Shown: positions 24,706 through 32,679, numbered from the stretch's first letter. The stretch: DNA of 34,108 nucleotides from Bacteroidota bacterium (GCA_013285685.1 JABDHD010000037.1:1-34108); one strand, 5' to 3'. The notes: generated by a model from the sequence alone, not told the origin. Numbers and translations: made by a program.

Positions 24706-25353
24706 TTACCTAAACTCCAAATAATCAAAATTCATATTACCATTGGCCACCACGTGCAGGGTAAGGATATGAATCCCTTTTTTCAAAACAATAGAAGTTA
24801 AAGAATCCGATTTATTCCAGTGATGCCATTGCCGCCATGCAACCGTGTCGCGGTCATCATGGGTCGAGAGGATTTTTAACGGCCCGGTGATGGCCTTACC
24901 ATCCAGGTCGAGTGAAATGGCGCCGTCGCCGTTGGCCGTATACATCAGGCCAATTTTATAGGTTGCTGTTTGCTGTACTTTTACGGTGTAATTTATCCAT
25001 TCTCCCGGTTTTGTCCAGCCCACATATAACTGCCCCATATCCCGCGGAACGCGGTTGTAGGGGTTATCATCGATGCCGTGCGGCTTGGTGTAGCTGATGT
25101 CAACACCTTCCTTCATCCTGAATTCATTCAAATAAGTGCCGTTGGCCGGGTTTAGCTTACCGCTGCCGTTGTTAATGCTGTCTGAGTCGTGGTAAGCAAC
25201 ACCTTCGCCGCCCTCGTTATAAAATTCGCATTCAACTCTACCTGGGATAACCTGGATTTTATTTTGCCATGGCCTGCCGGCGTTCATCGTTTTGTAAACC
25301 GGTGAACAGGATAGCACGCACGCAATAAGAAATATTGGCAGCAGCCTTTTCAT
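24706..25353 (-). CDS. CBM6-type carbohydrate-binding lipoprotein
   Basis: This is a predicted lipoprotein of 215 residues (lipobox VLSC, Cys16) whose mature part is almost entirely a single beta-sandwich of the CBM6 type. Visible signatures are VECEFYNEGGEGVAYHDSD near the start (calcium or ligand-side loop), VGWTKPGEWINYTVKV (characteristic for CBM6), LDLDGKAI, GIHILTLHVV and NFDYLEF at the end. There is no catalytic domain, so it may hold polysaccharide at the cell surface or help another enzyme. It is last in a minus-strand run with the OmpA protein and queE, 86 bp after the OmpA gene. A -7-like CAAAAATA (25386-25393, minus TATTTTTG) suggests a separate promoter. Confidence 0.8.
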   Translation of the reverse strand: MKRLLPIFLIACVLSCSPVYKTMNAGRPWQNKIQVIPGRVECEFYNEGGEGVAYHDSDSINNGSGKLNPANGTYLNEFRMKEGVDISYTKPHGIDDNPYNRVPRDMGQLYVGWTKPGEWINYTVKVQQTATYKIGLMYTANGDGAISLDLDGKAITGPLKILSTHDDRDTVAWRQWHHWNKSDSLTSIVLKKGIHILTLHVVANGNMNFDYLEFR

Positions 25354-25439
25354 GTGTGAGGTGTAATTATCTTCTATTTGGGATTCAAAAATAGCCAGAA
25401 AAACTTTTAACTAATCTCTGATCACTAATCTCCGGGCCA

Positions 25440-27341
25440 CTACTTCGCAATTATCTTAAACTCAGTCCTACGGTTTTTGCTGCGGCCTTCGTCCGTATCA
25501 TTGCCGGCAATCGGTTGGGTTTTTCCATAGCCTTTGAATTGCAGTCTTGCCGGATCTATTTTATTATCGACAAGGAATTGATAAACGGCTTTAGCACGGT
25601 TTTCCGAAAGGGTTTGATTTAACTGATCGTTACCTACATTATCAGTATGACCGGAAATTTCGATTTTAAGGCTAGGGTTAACACTTAAAAAGTCGACCAG
25701 TTTTTGCAGCTCGGCCAATGACTCCGGTTTCAGATCGAATTTGTTGGTATCGAAGAAGATATTATTCAGGATTACCTTGTTGCCCACTTCTATCGGTTGC
25801 AGCAGAACGGAAATGTCGTACGGTTTGCCGGCTTCATGGCCAACCAGAGAGAAATTTTGTGAATAGAACAAATAGCCCTCTTTGGAGATATTTAGCCCAT
25901 AATTTTTACCCGTAGTAAGCGTGGCCAGGAAACTGCCTTTGTCCGGGTCACTGTAATCGCCATAAACGGACTGGTCTTTTTGCAGGTCGATGATCTCTAC
26001 GGCGGCTTCAAGCGGGGCCATCGTTTTGGCATCCTTAACTATACCCTTTACATAAGTAACCAGGTGCGGCCGTAAATTTTGAGGTAGCTCAAAAGTGTAG
26101 ATGTCAAAACCGCCATAACCCCCCAGGCTATTTGACGAATAAAACGCATGGCTGCCCTCGGCGGTCAGCGTTAAGCCGTTCTCGTCGCCATTGGTGTTGA
26201 TAGGGTAGCCCAGGTTTACAGGTTTGCCCCATTGGCCGTCTTTGCCCAGGCGGCTCACAAATAAGTCCATCCCGCCAAGGCCCGGCCAGCCGTTCGAGCA
26301 AAAGTATAAGGTACTATCGTCAGGATGAATAAATGCCGACTGCTCGTCAAATGCAGTATTAATATTGGGCCCGAGGTTTACAGGCTCGCCCCAGCCTTTG
26401 TCGGTCAGGGTTGACTTCCAGATGTCGTAGCCGCCGTAGCCGCCTTTGCGGTTACTTGTAAAATATAAGGTCCGCCCATCCGAGCTGATTGATGGTTGGG
26501 ATTCCCAGCCGGGCGTATTTACCGGGGGCGGCAAGTCAAACGGTTTGCCCCAGTCATCACCTTTTTTTGACGAGACATAAATATCACATCTGCCCAGCCC
26601 ATCAGGCCGGTTACAGCCGGTAAAGAACAGGAACTTGCCGTCCTGGGTAATGGATAGCGCCCCCTCCCGATACTCTGGCGTGTTGATGTTATTGCTCAGG
26701 TACGTGGCTGTTTGCCACTGCCCGTTTACATTGATGCTTTTGTACAGATCTTCGTTATTGCCAATCTTCCGGGTAAAGATCAGTTCGCTTTCATCGGCAG
26801 TAGCTACGGGCATATACTCGTCATCCCCGGTATTAATGGCCGGTCCCATATTCACAGGTTGGAAGGGAACCGGGTGCTTTATCGCCTCGATGCTGAAATC
26901 GCAATCAGCCAGCAGCTTTTTGCCTAATAGCATATTTTCCGGGTTGACGTCCGGGTAAGTCAGAAATTTTTCCAGGTGGCGCTTGCCGTCTTCGTAATGG
27001 GCAATGTGAACCTCTTCATCACCGACGCGCAAATAGGCCACGTGGCTATATTCGGGATTCAAGGCTATCGCCTTGTTATACTCTTCAACTGCCTCTTTAT
27101 GCTGCCGTCTTTGCCGGTACAAGTCGGCGAGCAGGCCGTGCGCTTCTACGAAATTGCTGTCTTCGCGCAGGGCTTGATGCAGTTCGTCGAGTACGCCGTC
27201 GTACATGCTGTTGTCAAGGCTCTCATTGGCCAGCAAGTAGTGTTTTATCGCTTCCTTATTGGTTGTGGAATATCGATGCTCCTGGGCGAAAAGCAAAACA
27301 GGCATCAAAAAAAGGAAAAAAACAAAGAACAGACCTCTCAT
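25440..27341 (-). CDS. TPR/beta-propeller/CRD/OmpA protein (PorE-like)
   Basis: This is a 633-residue envelope protein. Order: signal peptide (1-19); TPR-like helices (about 28-125); WD40/PD40 propeller (about 165-420) with repeated SNR/SNxxGGxGGxDI motifs (for example at 296-307, 350-360, 403-414); carboxypeptidase-regulatory-like beta domain (about 425-515); OmpA C-terminal domain (520-633) with SGHTDNVGND (563-572, Asp567) and the RSKNRRTEF peptidoglycan-binding arginines. The same four-domain order is known for PorE, the type IX secretion component of Porphyromonas gingivalis. Other Bacteroidota proteins share it, so a secretion role is an inference. No signal-like lipobox is obvious. It is 37 bp downstream of queE. 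Confidence 0.85.
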   Translation of the reverse strand: MRGLFFVFFLFLMPVLLFAQEHRYSTTNKEAIKHYLLANESLDNSMYDGVLDELHQALREDSNFVEAHGLLADLYRQRRQHKEAVEEYNKAIALNPEYSHVAYLRVGDEEVHIAHYEDGKRHLEKFLTYPDVNPENMLLGKKLLADCDFSIEAIKHPVPFQPVNMGPAINTGDDEYMPVATADESELIFTRKIGNNEDLYKSINVNGQWQTATYLSNNINTPEYREGALSITQDGKFLFFTGCNRPDGLGRCDIYVSSKKGDDWGKPFDLPPPVNTPGWESQPSISSDGRTLYFTSNRKGGYGGYDIWKSTLTDKGWGEPVNLGPNINTAFDEQSAFIHPDDSTLYFCSNGWPGLGGMDLFVSRLGKDGQWGKPVNLGYPINTNGDENGLTLTAEGSHAFYSSNSLGGYGGFDIYTFELPQNLRPHLVTYVKGIVKDAKTMAPLEAAVEIIDLQKDQSVYGDYSDPDKGSFLATLTTGKNYGLNISKEGYLFYSQNFSLVGHEAGKPYDISVLLQPIEVGNKVILNNIFFDTNKFDLKPESLAELQKLVDFLSVNPSLKIEISGHTDNVGNDQLNQTLSENRAKAVYQFLVDNKIDPARLQFKGYGKTQPIAGNDTDEGRSKNRRTEFKIIAK

Positions 27342-27378
27342 GCCTTAAGTAACGTTTCGTTTTTCTAAGGTACGAATA

Positions 27379-28002
27379 TTAAGGGATATTCAGGTATTTA
27401 TGTGTTTGTAAAGAAATCTCCCATTTAGGGTTGGTCATCACATAGTCCACGATGAGCGGTGTCATTTCATTGCGCTTTGACCATTCAGGCTGTAAATACA
27501 ATTTGCAGCCAGGCGATACCAGTTTGGCGTTTTCCTCCGCAAAAGTAAAATCCGATTTGTTAAAAACGATCACTTTCAACTCGTCGGCTTTTTCGGCCAC
27601 GTGCTTAACAGGCGCTTTAAATTTTTTGGGCGATAAACAGATCCAGTCCCATTGCCCGGAAAGGGGGTAGGCACCCGATGTTTCAATGAAGGTTTTTATA
27701 CCCTTATTTTTCAGGGCGGCAGTCAGGTAGTCGAGATTATAGATCAGCGGTTCGCCGCCGGTTACTACAACAGCTTTTGAAGGGTGTTTGGCGGCGTTCT
27801 CCGCAATCTGGTCGGCATAGGTGAGTGCATGCAGCTCGGCATCCCAGCTCTCCTTTACATCGCACCAATGGCAGCCCACGTCGCAGCCGCCCAGGCGGAT
27901 AAAGTAGGCCGCTTTCCCGGTATTAAACCCTTCGCCCTGTATCGTATAAAACTCCTCCATCAAAGGGAGTTGTGTGCCATCTTCCGGAATTACATGTGCC
28001 AT
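27379..28002 (-). CDS. queE: 7-carboxy-7-deazaguanine synthase QueE
   Basis: QueE is a radical SAM enzyme that converts 6-carboxytetrahydropterin to 7-carboxy-7-deazaguanine on the way to queuosine. I start at 28002 (MAHVIPEDG), giving 207 residues; the longest open frame starts at 28071, but its first 23 residues (SFLLSAQKSFRLSAQ...) are encoded by a tandem repeat and do not look like QueE. Numbered from 28002, the cluster motif CxxxCxxC is Cys40, 44 and 47 in GGCDVGCHWC, preceded by FYTIQGEG. GGEPL and the later FIETSG follow, as in the QueE family. The -7 box TACCTTTG (28018-28011) lies 8 bp before this start. No queC, queD or queF is adjacent. Confidence 0.9.
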   Translation of the reverse strand: MAHVIPEDGTQLPLMEEFYTIQGEGFNTGKAAYFIRLGGCDVGCHWCDVKESWDAELHALTYADQIAENAAKHPSKAVVVTGGEPLIYNLDYLTAALKNKGIKTFIETSGAYPLSGQWDWICLSPKKFKAPVKHVAEKADELKVIVFNKSDFTFAEENAKLVSPGCKLYLQPEWSKRNEMTPLIVDYVMTNPKWEISLQTHKYLNIP

Positions 28003-28010
28003 TTCAGCGG

Positions 28011-28018
28011 CAAAGGTA
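28011..28018 (-). promoter_or_regulatory. -7 box for queE
   Basis: CAAAGGTA on the plus strand reads TACCTTTG on the minus strand, an exact TAnnTTTG match. It is 8 bp from the chosen ATG, so the mRNA leader would be almost nil. It helps decide the start. Confidence 0.5.
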
Positions 28019-28020
28019 CT

Positions 28021-28270
28021 TTTTTGAGCCGAAAGCCTAAAGCTTTTTTGAGCTGAAAGCAGAAAGCTCAAAGCAGAAAGCTTAGTCTACGTTGATTTTT
28101 GCTTTCAGCTTTTTTTGAGCCGAAAGCGAAAAGCTCAAAGCAGAAAGCTTACTTAAGTTTGATTTTTTGCTTTCAGCTTTTTTTGAGCCGAAAGCGAAAA
28201 GCTCAAAGCAGAAAGCTTACTTAAGTTTGATTTTTTGCTTTCAGCTTTAGTCTTTTTGCTTTCAGCTTTT
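28021..28270. repeat. GCTTTCAGC/GAAAGC tandem and palindromic repeat block
   Basis: Two near-identical units with a 68-bp period (GAGCCGAAAGCGAAAAGCTC at 28117 and 28185) share the sequence GCTTTCAGCTTTTTTTGAGC, a GCTCAAAGCAGAAAGC arm and an ACTTAAGTTTGA spacer. A degenerate, longer first unit begins at 28026 (91 bp). Each unit can fold as a hairpin. It lies between the divergent queE and lipoprotein genes and supplies a spurious in-frame extension to queE. Confidence 0.8.
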
Positions 28271-28299
28271 TTGCTTAATCTTACATGAAATTTTGCATT

Positions 28300-29061
28300 A
28301 TGAAAAAGCGCTATTACCCCCTGATATTTTTCGTTTTGCTTGGCCTTTCTTCCTGCTTTGATGTGGAGGAACGCTATGATTTTAAACCAAACGGATCGTG
28401 CAAAGTGGCTTATACTTTTGATATGGGCAGCGCCGTATCGGTGTTAATGAACCTGATGCCCGACTCGGTAAAGGAAACACCGCAGTTTTCGATGGTAAAG
28501 GACACTACGCTTAATTTTTATTCGGCCCTGCCAGATAGCACCCAGCAAAAGATGAGTAAAGACGAGGCCGATATGGCTAAGTCCAGCAATCTGTCGATTA
28601 AGATGGACCTTAAAAAGAGTATTATGAAGGTGGGCATTAACCATACGGCAAAAGATGCCGCCGATTTGCAATACTATCTGCAGCACCTGTCAAAAATATC
28701 GCTTGACGGCCAGTTAAAGGCAGCCACCGGCAGCAAGCAAAACACTGGTTTTGATGCCCAGCAACTCATCGCCGGCGAGGATTATTATTCCTACGAGGTT
28801 ACACCGCACAAGTTTTACCGGATAATCGATAAGGCGAAGTTTGACGCATTTTTAAAGAAAACCCAATCGGCCTTTGCGATGGCCAAAGCCATGCTGATCG
28901 AAACGCCGTATAAGGTGGTGCTTAATTTTGCCAAGCCCATCAAAAAGATCAATAATGCTAAAGCGATCGTCTCCGCCGACCGCAAAACGGTAACACTGGT
29001 TACCAATATGGACGATGTGATCAAGAACCCGTCGATCATGAATTTGAAGATTGATTTCTAA
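28300..29061 (+). CDS. Lipoprotein of unknown function
   Basis: I do not recognise a family. It is a 253-residue predicted lipoprotein; I use the Met at 28300, giving MKKRYYPLIFFVLLGLSSC with the lipidated Cys at 19 (the ATG at 28285 would add MKFCI). After the Cys comes FDVEERYDFKPNGSCKVAYTFDMG, a short motif resembling the DVEE.Y.F...G start of some Bacteroidota envelope lipoproteins. The mature protein is rich in Lys, Ser and Asp with hydrophobic beta strands (NLSIKMDLKKSIMKVGINH, YKVVLNFAKPIKKINN), suggesting a beta-rich fold. No catalytic motif is visible. It is separate from the Rieske gene by a 195-bp repeat-rich gap, so it is probably monocistronic. Confidence 0.75.
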   Translation: MKKRYYPLIFFVLLGLSSCFDVEERYDFKPNGSCKVAYTFDMGSAVSVLMNLMPDSVKETPQFSMVKDTTLNFYSALPDSTQQKMSKDEADMAKSSNLSIKMDLKKSIMKVGINHTAKDAADLQYYLQHLSKISLDGQLKAATGSKQNTGFDAQQLIAGEDYYSYEVTPHKFYRIIDKAKFDAFLKKTQSAFAMAKAMLIETPYKVVLNFAKPIKKINNAKAIVSADRKTVTLVTNMDDVIKNPSIMNLKIDF

Positions 29062-29083
29062 GTGATAGTACGAGTTTAATTAG

Positions 29084-29164
29084 CACGAATTTTCACGAAT
29101 GAAGACGAATTTTCACGAATCCAATTGACACGAATTTCACGAATGGGAACGAATCGTCTCGAAT
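29084..29164. repeat. Ten-base-pair periodic CGAAT direct repeats
   Basis: CGAAT occurs at 29086, 29096, 29106, 29116, 29131, 29140, 29150 and 29160, mostly 10 bp apart, in a CACGAATTTT-like context. A second word, ATCCGAAAT, recurs at 29197-29252 (within the 29062-29256 gap). No gene is visible in the gap. Confidence 0.75.
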
Positions 29165-29256
29165 CTTATCGCTCTGTTAATTAATTTAGCTGTAATCGAA
29201 ATCCGAAATAAAAACATTTTAAATCCGAAATCCCAAATCCAACATCCGAAATATAA

Positions 29257-29598
29257 ATGAACTGGCATAAAATAGCGGGCATTGAACATACCGGCGAGCC
29301 GTTTGTTAAGCAGGTTAAGGCGGGGAATAAAAACATTTGCCTGGTTGGCTATGAAGGCAAGGTGTTTGCTTTTGGGTTGTATTGTCCGCATGCCGGCGGA
29401 AATTTGGGGTACGGCTGGTGTAATAATGGCAAATTGGTTTGCCCCATCCATCGCTACTCCTACGATTTGCAAACTGGCAAGGGCAGCGAAGGGCAAAATG
29501 ATTATATTGACACCTTTCCCGTTAAAATTGAGGGCCGCGACATTTATGTTGGTGTGTACTCGTTTTTTGAGCGGATAAAACAAGGGTTTAATACATGA
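29257..29598 (+). CDS. Rieske [2Fe-2S] ferredoxin-like protein
   Basis: This is a 113-residue soluble Rieske protein with a complete cluster-binding set, C43-P-H45 and C62-P-I-H65, separated by 16 residues, around the typical GYGWCNNGKLVCPIHRYSYDL-type segment (kept as two loops). No signal peptide or dioxygenase catalytic domain is present, so it resembles the small ferredoxin component of nitrite reductase NirD or ring-hydroxylating systems. The next gene (NTF2-like) overlaps its stop by 4 bp, ATGA, so the two are translationally coupled. Partner reductase or oxygenase is not nearby. Cellular function cannot be assigned. Confidence 0.9.
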   Translation: MNWHKIAGIEHTGEPFVKQVKAGNKNICLVGYEGKVFAFGLYCPHAGGNLGYGWCNNGKLVCPIHRYSYDLQTGKGSEGQNDYIDTFPVKIEGRDIYVGVYSFFERIKQGFNT

Positions 29599-30032
29599 AT
29601 GCAAGACAGATAGATTACATTACCGAGGACTTTTACGAATCGTTAAGCTTTATGGACGGCGAGCTGCCCGACCTTGATGCCGTTCGGGAGCTCTTTTACG
29701 AAGACGGGTTATTGATCAACATGAGCTTTGGCAAACCGATCACTTATTCTACGGAATCATTCATCAGGACATTGGAAGACCAGGTCAGTGCAGGGGAGCT
29801 AACCCAGTTTATGCAGCGGGAGCTGTATTCAAAAACGGATATTTTTGGCAGGATAGCGCAACGCACCAGCGTTTACGAATATAGCCTTACTTACCACGAA
29901 ACGGAGAACATCCCTAAAGGTGTTAATTACATCCAGTTTGTGCAGGTGGATGACCTGTGGCGCATCACCTCAATGGTTTGGAGCGATGAGGGGGCGAATT
30001 TTCGGGTGCCGGCGGAGTTGTTAAATGGTTGA
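29595..30032 (+). CDS. NTF2-like/SnoaL-like small protein
   Basis: This is a 145-residue protein with the cone-shaped NTF2-like pattern: helices near the N-terminus (ITEDFYESLSF, LDAVRELFYEDGLLINM), a curved sheet (YEYSLTYHETE, VNYIQFVQVDDLWRITSMVWSDE) and the signature WRITSMVW strand near the end. Such proteins bind or isomerise small ligands, or act as accessory subunits, including small subunits of Rieske dioxygenases. The 4-bp ATGA overlap with the Rieske gene suggests that the two products work together, but no large oxygenase subunit is present. No catalytic residues can be pinned down. Short AGTCCGAAAG repeats follow the stop (30035-30070). Confidence 0.72.
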   Translation: MNARQIDYITEDFYESLSFMDGELPDLDAVRELFYEDGLLINMSFGKPITYSTESFIRTLEDQVSAGELTQFMQRELYSKTDIFGRIAQRTSVYEYSLTYHETENIPKGVNYIQFVQVDDLWRITSMVWSDEGANFRVPAELLNG

Positions 30033-30035
30033 TTA

Positions 30036-30072
30036 AGTCCGAAAGTCCGAAAAGTCAGTAAAGTCCGAAAGA
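30036..30072. repeat. AGTCCGAAA direct repeats
   Basis: Three AAGTCCGAAA-like words lie in the 44-bp gap between the convergent NTF2-like gene and folD. It may be one more member of the short intergenic repeat set in this window. Confidence 0.5.
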
Positions 30073-30076
30073 TGTT

Positions 30077-30958
30077 TCAGGGATAGACTTCTTTATTCGC
30101 CGAAGCAAGTGTATTCTTCAACAAACCTATTATCGTCATCAAACCCACGCCACCCGGCACCGGTGTTATCCACGATGACTTTTGGGATACCCCTTCAAAA
30201 TCAACATCTCCCCAAAGTTTATAGCCGGATTTGGTTAGGGTAGAGGTTTCACGGTTCATGCCGACGTCGATCACTACTACGCCGTCTTTTACCATATCGG
30301 CAGTAATAAAATTCTTTTTGCCGATGGCCACAATCAAGATATCCGCATCCAGTGTGAATTTCTTTATATCAGGCGTGCGGCTATGGCAGACGGTAACGGT
30401 GCAATTGCCGGGATAGGTATTGCGGGCCATCAGGATACTCATTGGTGAACCTACAATATTGCTGCGGCCAACTACCACGCAATGCTTGCCAGATGTTTCA
30501 ATCTTGTATTCCTTCAGCATCATGGTAATGCCGTAAGGTGTCGCCGGTATAAACGACGGTAAATTACGCTGCATACGGCCCAGGTTAATAGGGTGGAAGC
30601 CATCCACATCTTTGCGGTGGTCTATCTTCTCGGTTACTTTTTCCGGGTCGATATGTTTTGGCAGGGGTAATTGAACGATGATGCCGTCGATATCTTCATC
30701 CGCATTCAATTCAGCGACTTTAATAAGTAATTCTTCTTCAGTTACGTCATCTTCATATCTAACCAATGAAGATTTAAACCCTACCGCCTCGCAATTTCTC
30801 ATTTTGCTGGCTACATAGGTTTCGCTGCCGCCGTCGTGGCCGACCAGCACGGCAACCAGGTGCGGTTTGCGGCCTCGTGTTGCTAAAATCTTTCCAGCGT
30901 CTACAGCAATTTCTTTTTTTATTTTTTCAGAAACGTATTTTCCGTCGAGTAACTGCAT
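30077..30958 (-). CDS. folD: Bifunctional methylenetetrahydrofolate dehydrogenase/cyclohydrolase
   Basis: FolD interconverts 5,10-methylene-, methenyl- and 10-formyl-tetrahydrofolate for one-carbon supply. The 293-residue protein is normal length with the catalytic Tyr48 and Lys52 in [25 protein letters not shown], the [11 protein letters not shown] loop, PATPYGI, and the NADP-binding [13 protein letters not shown]. The C-terminus retains [14 protein letters not shown]. It starts 3 bp after the stop of the AIPR gene on the same strand, so its expression depends on that gene or on a promoter inside it. There is no visible damage from the upstream insertion. Confidence 0.96.
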   Translation of the reverse strand: MQLLDGKYVSEKIKKEIAVDAGKILATRGRKPHLVAVLVGHDGGSETYVASKMRNCEAVGFKSSLVRYEDDVTEEELLIKVAELNADEDIDGIIVQLPLPKHIDPEKVTEKIDHRKDVDGFHPINLGRMQRNLPSFIPATPYGITMMLKEYKIETSGKHCVVVGRSNIVGSPMSILMARNTYPGNCTVTVCHSRTPDIKKFTLDADILIVAIGKKNFITADMVKDGVVVIDVGMNRETSTLTKSGYKLWGDVDFEGVSQKSSWITPVPGGVGLMTIIGLLKNTLASANKEVYP

Positions 30959-30961
30959 AAT

Positions 30962-32647
30962 TTAATTACTTTGTGCGACTAGAATTTTATTCCAGTCAGA
31001 TTCGAATGAATCGATTCGCCCTCTATTTACTTGTTTTAGATAGCTTCCGACGATGTCATTGGCTATTTTTTTCACCCAAACTTCATCTCTCAATTTGGCC
31101 CTGTAATCGAAATCCTCTCCTAACTGCTCAACCTCAGCGTTAAAATCTATGATAATATCGTCTGCTATATTTGAAACGGCAATTAAAAACGACTTTCGGC
31201 TGATTTCGTCGTAAACAAAGCCTTCAGGCTGCTTGAGTAATTTCATCCCAGTATTGTCATTCTCCAAAATTCGTCTTAGAATATATAATAAGACGAATCG
31301 GGTTAAGACATACTTGGCTATAAGTTGATTTTTTATTTGCGATAATTTTCCAGCGACCACCTCGTCAATTAATGTTAGCATTACAATTCTGTGTGCATTG
31401 ACTTCGGGACGACCAAATAGATCAGTATATTTTTCGTCAAATACTTGATATTTCCGGTGAGTACCCCACGGTTCCTTTAGGTCGAACGACATTAGTAATA
31501 TTCCACTATTTTCATTTGAAATTGCTTTGAGACCAGACTGTACTTCGCCTCGCTTAATTTCATAAAAAAATAAATGACCATATTTTTCTTTCATTTCATT
31601 TTGCAATCGAACTTGAATCGTGTCGTTCGATTTGAAATCGCGAGCTTTTACGCCGTTTTGATTGTTTGAAAAACGAGTAATCGTTTTTGCCAAATCGGAG
31701 TCGACGGATACTTGGATGAATTTGGTTAAAATTCTTAAATCTTCAGTTAGTAAGCTTTTGTTTGAGTACAAAGCAGTTAGACTTTGACAGCCATTCACAA
31801 CAAAAAATGTATCTATTTTGAGTTTATCGGAAGTTTCGCTTATTGAGTTAGCAACAATTGTTATCCCGTTGTGGAACAAAGGAAACTCTTTGTGAATAGC
31901 CTTGTTCTTAATGCTATTTACTATGTCCTTGTTTACCTTAGTATTTCCCAACGCGCCGCGAACATTGTAAGCAAAGACGGATTGGTCTGCGACACCAGGA
32001 ATCTTAACCAAATCATTTGCTTTTATAAAACCGATAGTCGCTATAGTTTCAGTATCTACATAATGTTTGGAAAGATTCAACCCTGAAATATCAAATTCTG
32101 CACTTACGTTCTGGGGTATGTTACGAGAATTAGATATGTAAGATTTCTCCAAATACTTTTTTCCTTGAAAGACTATTTCAGGCCTAGTATTTAAATAAGC
32201 CTCACCATTTCCGTCAATGTTTACATTCGAAATAAAAATGCCTTGAACCTTGTAATTCTCGTAGATGGATAGAATGTCTAGCCGATTTATTAAATTAACA
32301 ACTTGAGCGGAGCCGGCTGTTTCAATTAAGTTTTCTAAGGCGGTTCTTGATTCGAATTGCGAAAGGGTCCCATAAAATTCCTTTAGCATTGTATCGCCAA
32401 TAGTTTTGCCAGGATTTTGAAGAATTTTCGTTTGAAAAATGTCAATGGTGCCGTTCGCATCGTTTACATAAATACCATCAATTCCTTTATCTCCGCTTTG
32501 GTCACAGACGGTATCAACAGCGTCCTGATTTTCTAGGCGATAGTAATTTTCGAGATACCAAACAAGAAATGACGCGCTTTCAGTTCGACCTTTAACCAAA
32601 TATGGTTTTAAGAGGTCTAAGATAATGGGATAGTCAAGATTTATCAT
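30962..32647 (-). CDS. AIPR-family phage-defence protein with Mrr-like nuclease domain
   Basis: This is a 561-residue protein of the AIPR (abortive infection phage resistance) family. The N-terminal domain (about 1-80) has a restriction-endonuclease-like pattern: GIDG at 55-58 with probable catalytic Asp57, then IDIFQTK at 68-74 with Gln72 and Lys74, the D...QxK form seen in Mrr-type nucleases. The AIPR core (about 225-345) shows NVRGALG (228-234), FHNGITIV (258-265), VVNGCQSL (283-290), TRFSNNQN (324-331) and RDFKSND (336-342), the expected order. It sits between lepA (32-bp gap) and folD (3-bp gap), same strand, and is AT-richer than both, suggesting acquired DNA. No methyltransferase or other partner gene is adjacent. 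Cleavage of phage or host nucleic acid is inference. Confidence 0.88.
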   Translation of the reverse strand: MINLDYPIILDLLKPYLVKGRTESASFLVWYLENYYRLENQDAVDTVCDQSGDKGIDGIYVNDANGTIDIFQTKILQNPGKTIGDTMLKEFYGTLSQFESRTALENLIETAGSAQVVNLINRLDILSIYENYKVQGIFISNVNIDGNGEAYLNTRPEIVFQGKKYLEKSYISNSRNIPQNVSAEFDISGLNLSKHYVDTETIATIGFIKANDLVKIPGVADQSVFAYNVRGALGNTKVNKDIVNSIKNKAIHKEFPLFHNGITIVANSISETSDKLKIDTFFVVNGCQSLTALYSNKSLLTEDLRILTKFIQVSVDSDLAKTITRFSNNQNGVKARDFKSNDTIQVRLQNEMKEKYGHLFFYEIKRGEVQSGLKAISNENSGILLMSFDLKEPWGTHRKYQVFDEKYTDLFGRPEVNAHRIVMLTLIDEVVAGKLSQIKNQLIAKYVLTRFVLLYILRRILENDNTGMKLLKQPEGFVYDEISRKSFLIAVSNIADDIIIDFNAEVEQLGEDFDYRAKLRDEVWVKKIANDIVGSYLKQVNRGRIDSFESDWNKILVAQSN

Positions 32648-32679
32648 CGGATTTTGTTATTTGGCTCGCCAATACACAT

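Noticed and set aside
28003..28071. N-terminal extension of QueE (SFLLSAQKSFRLSAQ)
   Set aside because: It is coded by the tandem repeat, does not resemble other QueE proteins, and spans the -7 box.
28021..28270. CRISPR-like periodic repeat
   Set aside because: Only two to three units, 68-91 bp apart, and the intervening sequence is also repeated, so there are no unique spacers and no cas genes.
29084..29164. Plasmid-type iterons or DnaA boxes
   Set aside because: CGAAT words do not match DnaA boxes and no replication initiator gene is nearby. dnaB lies far away and is a fork helicase.
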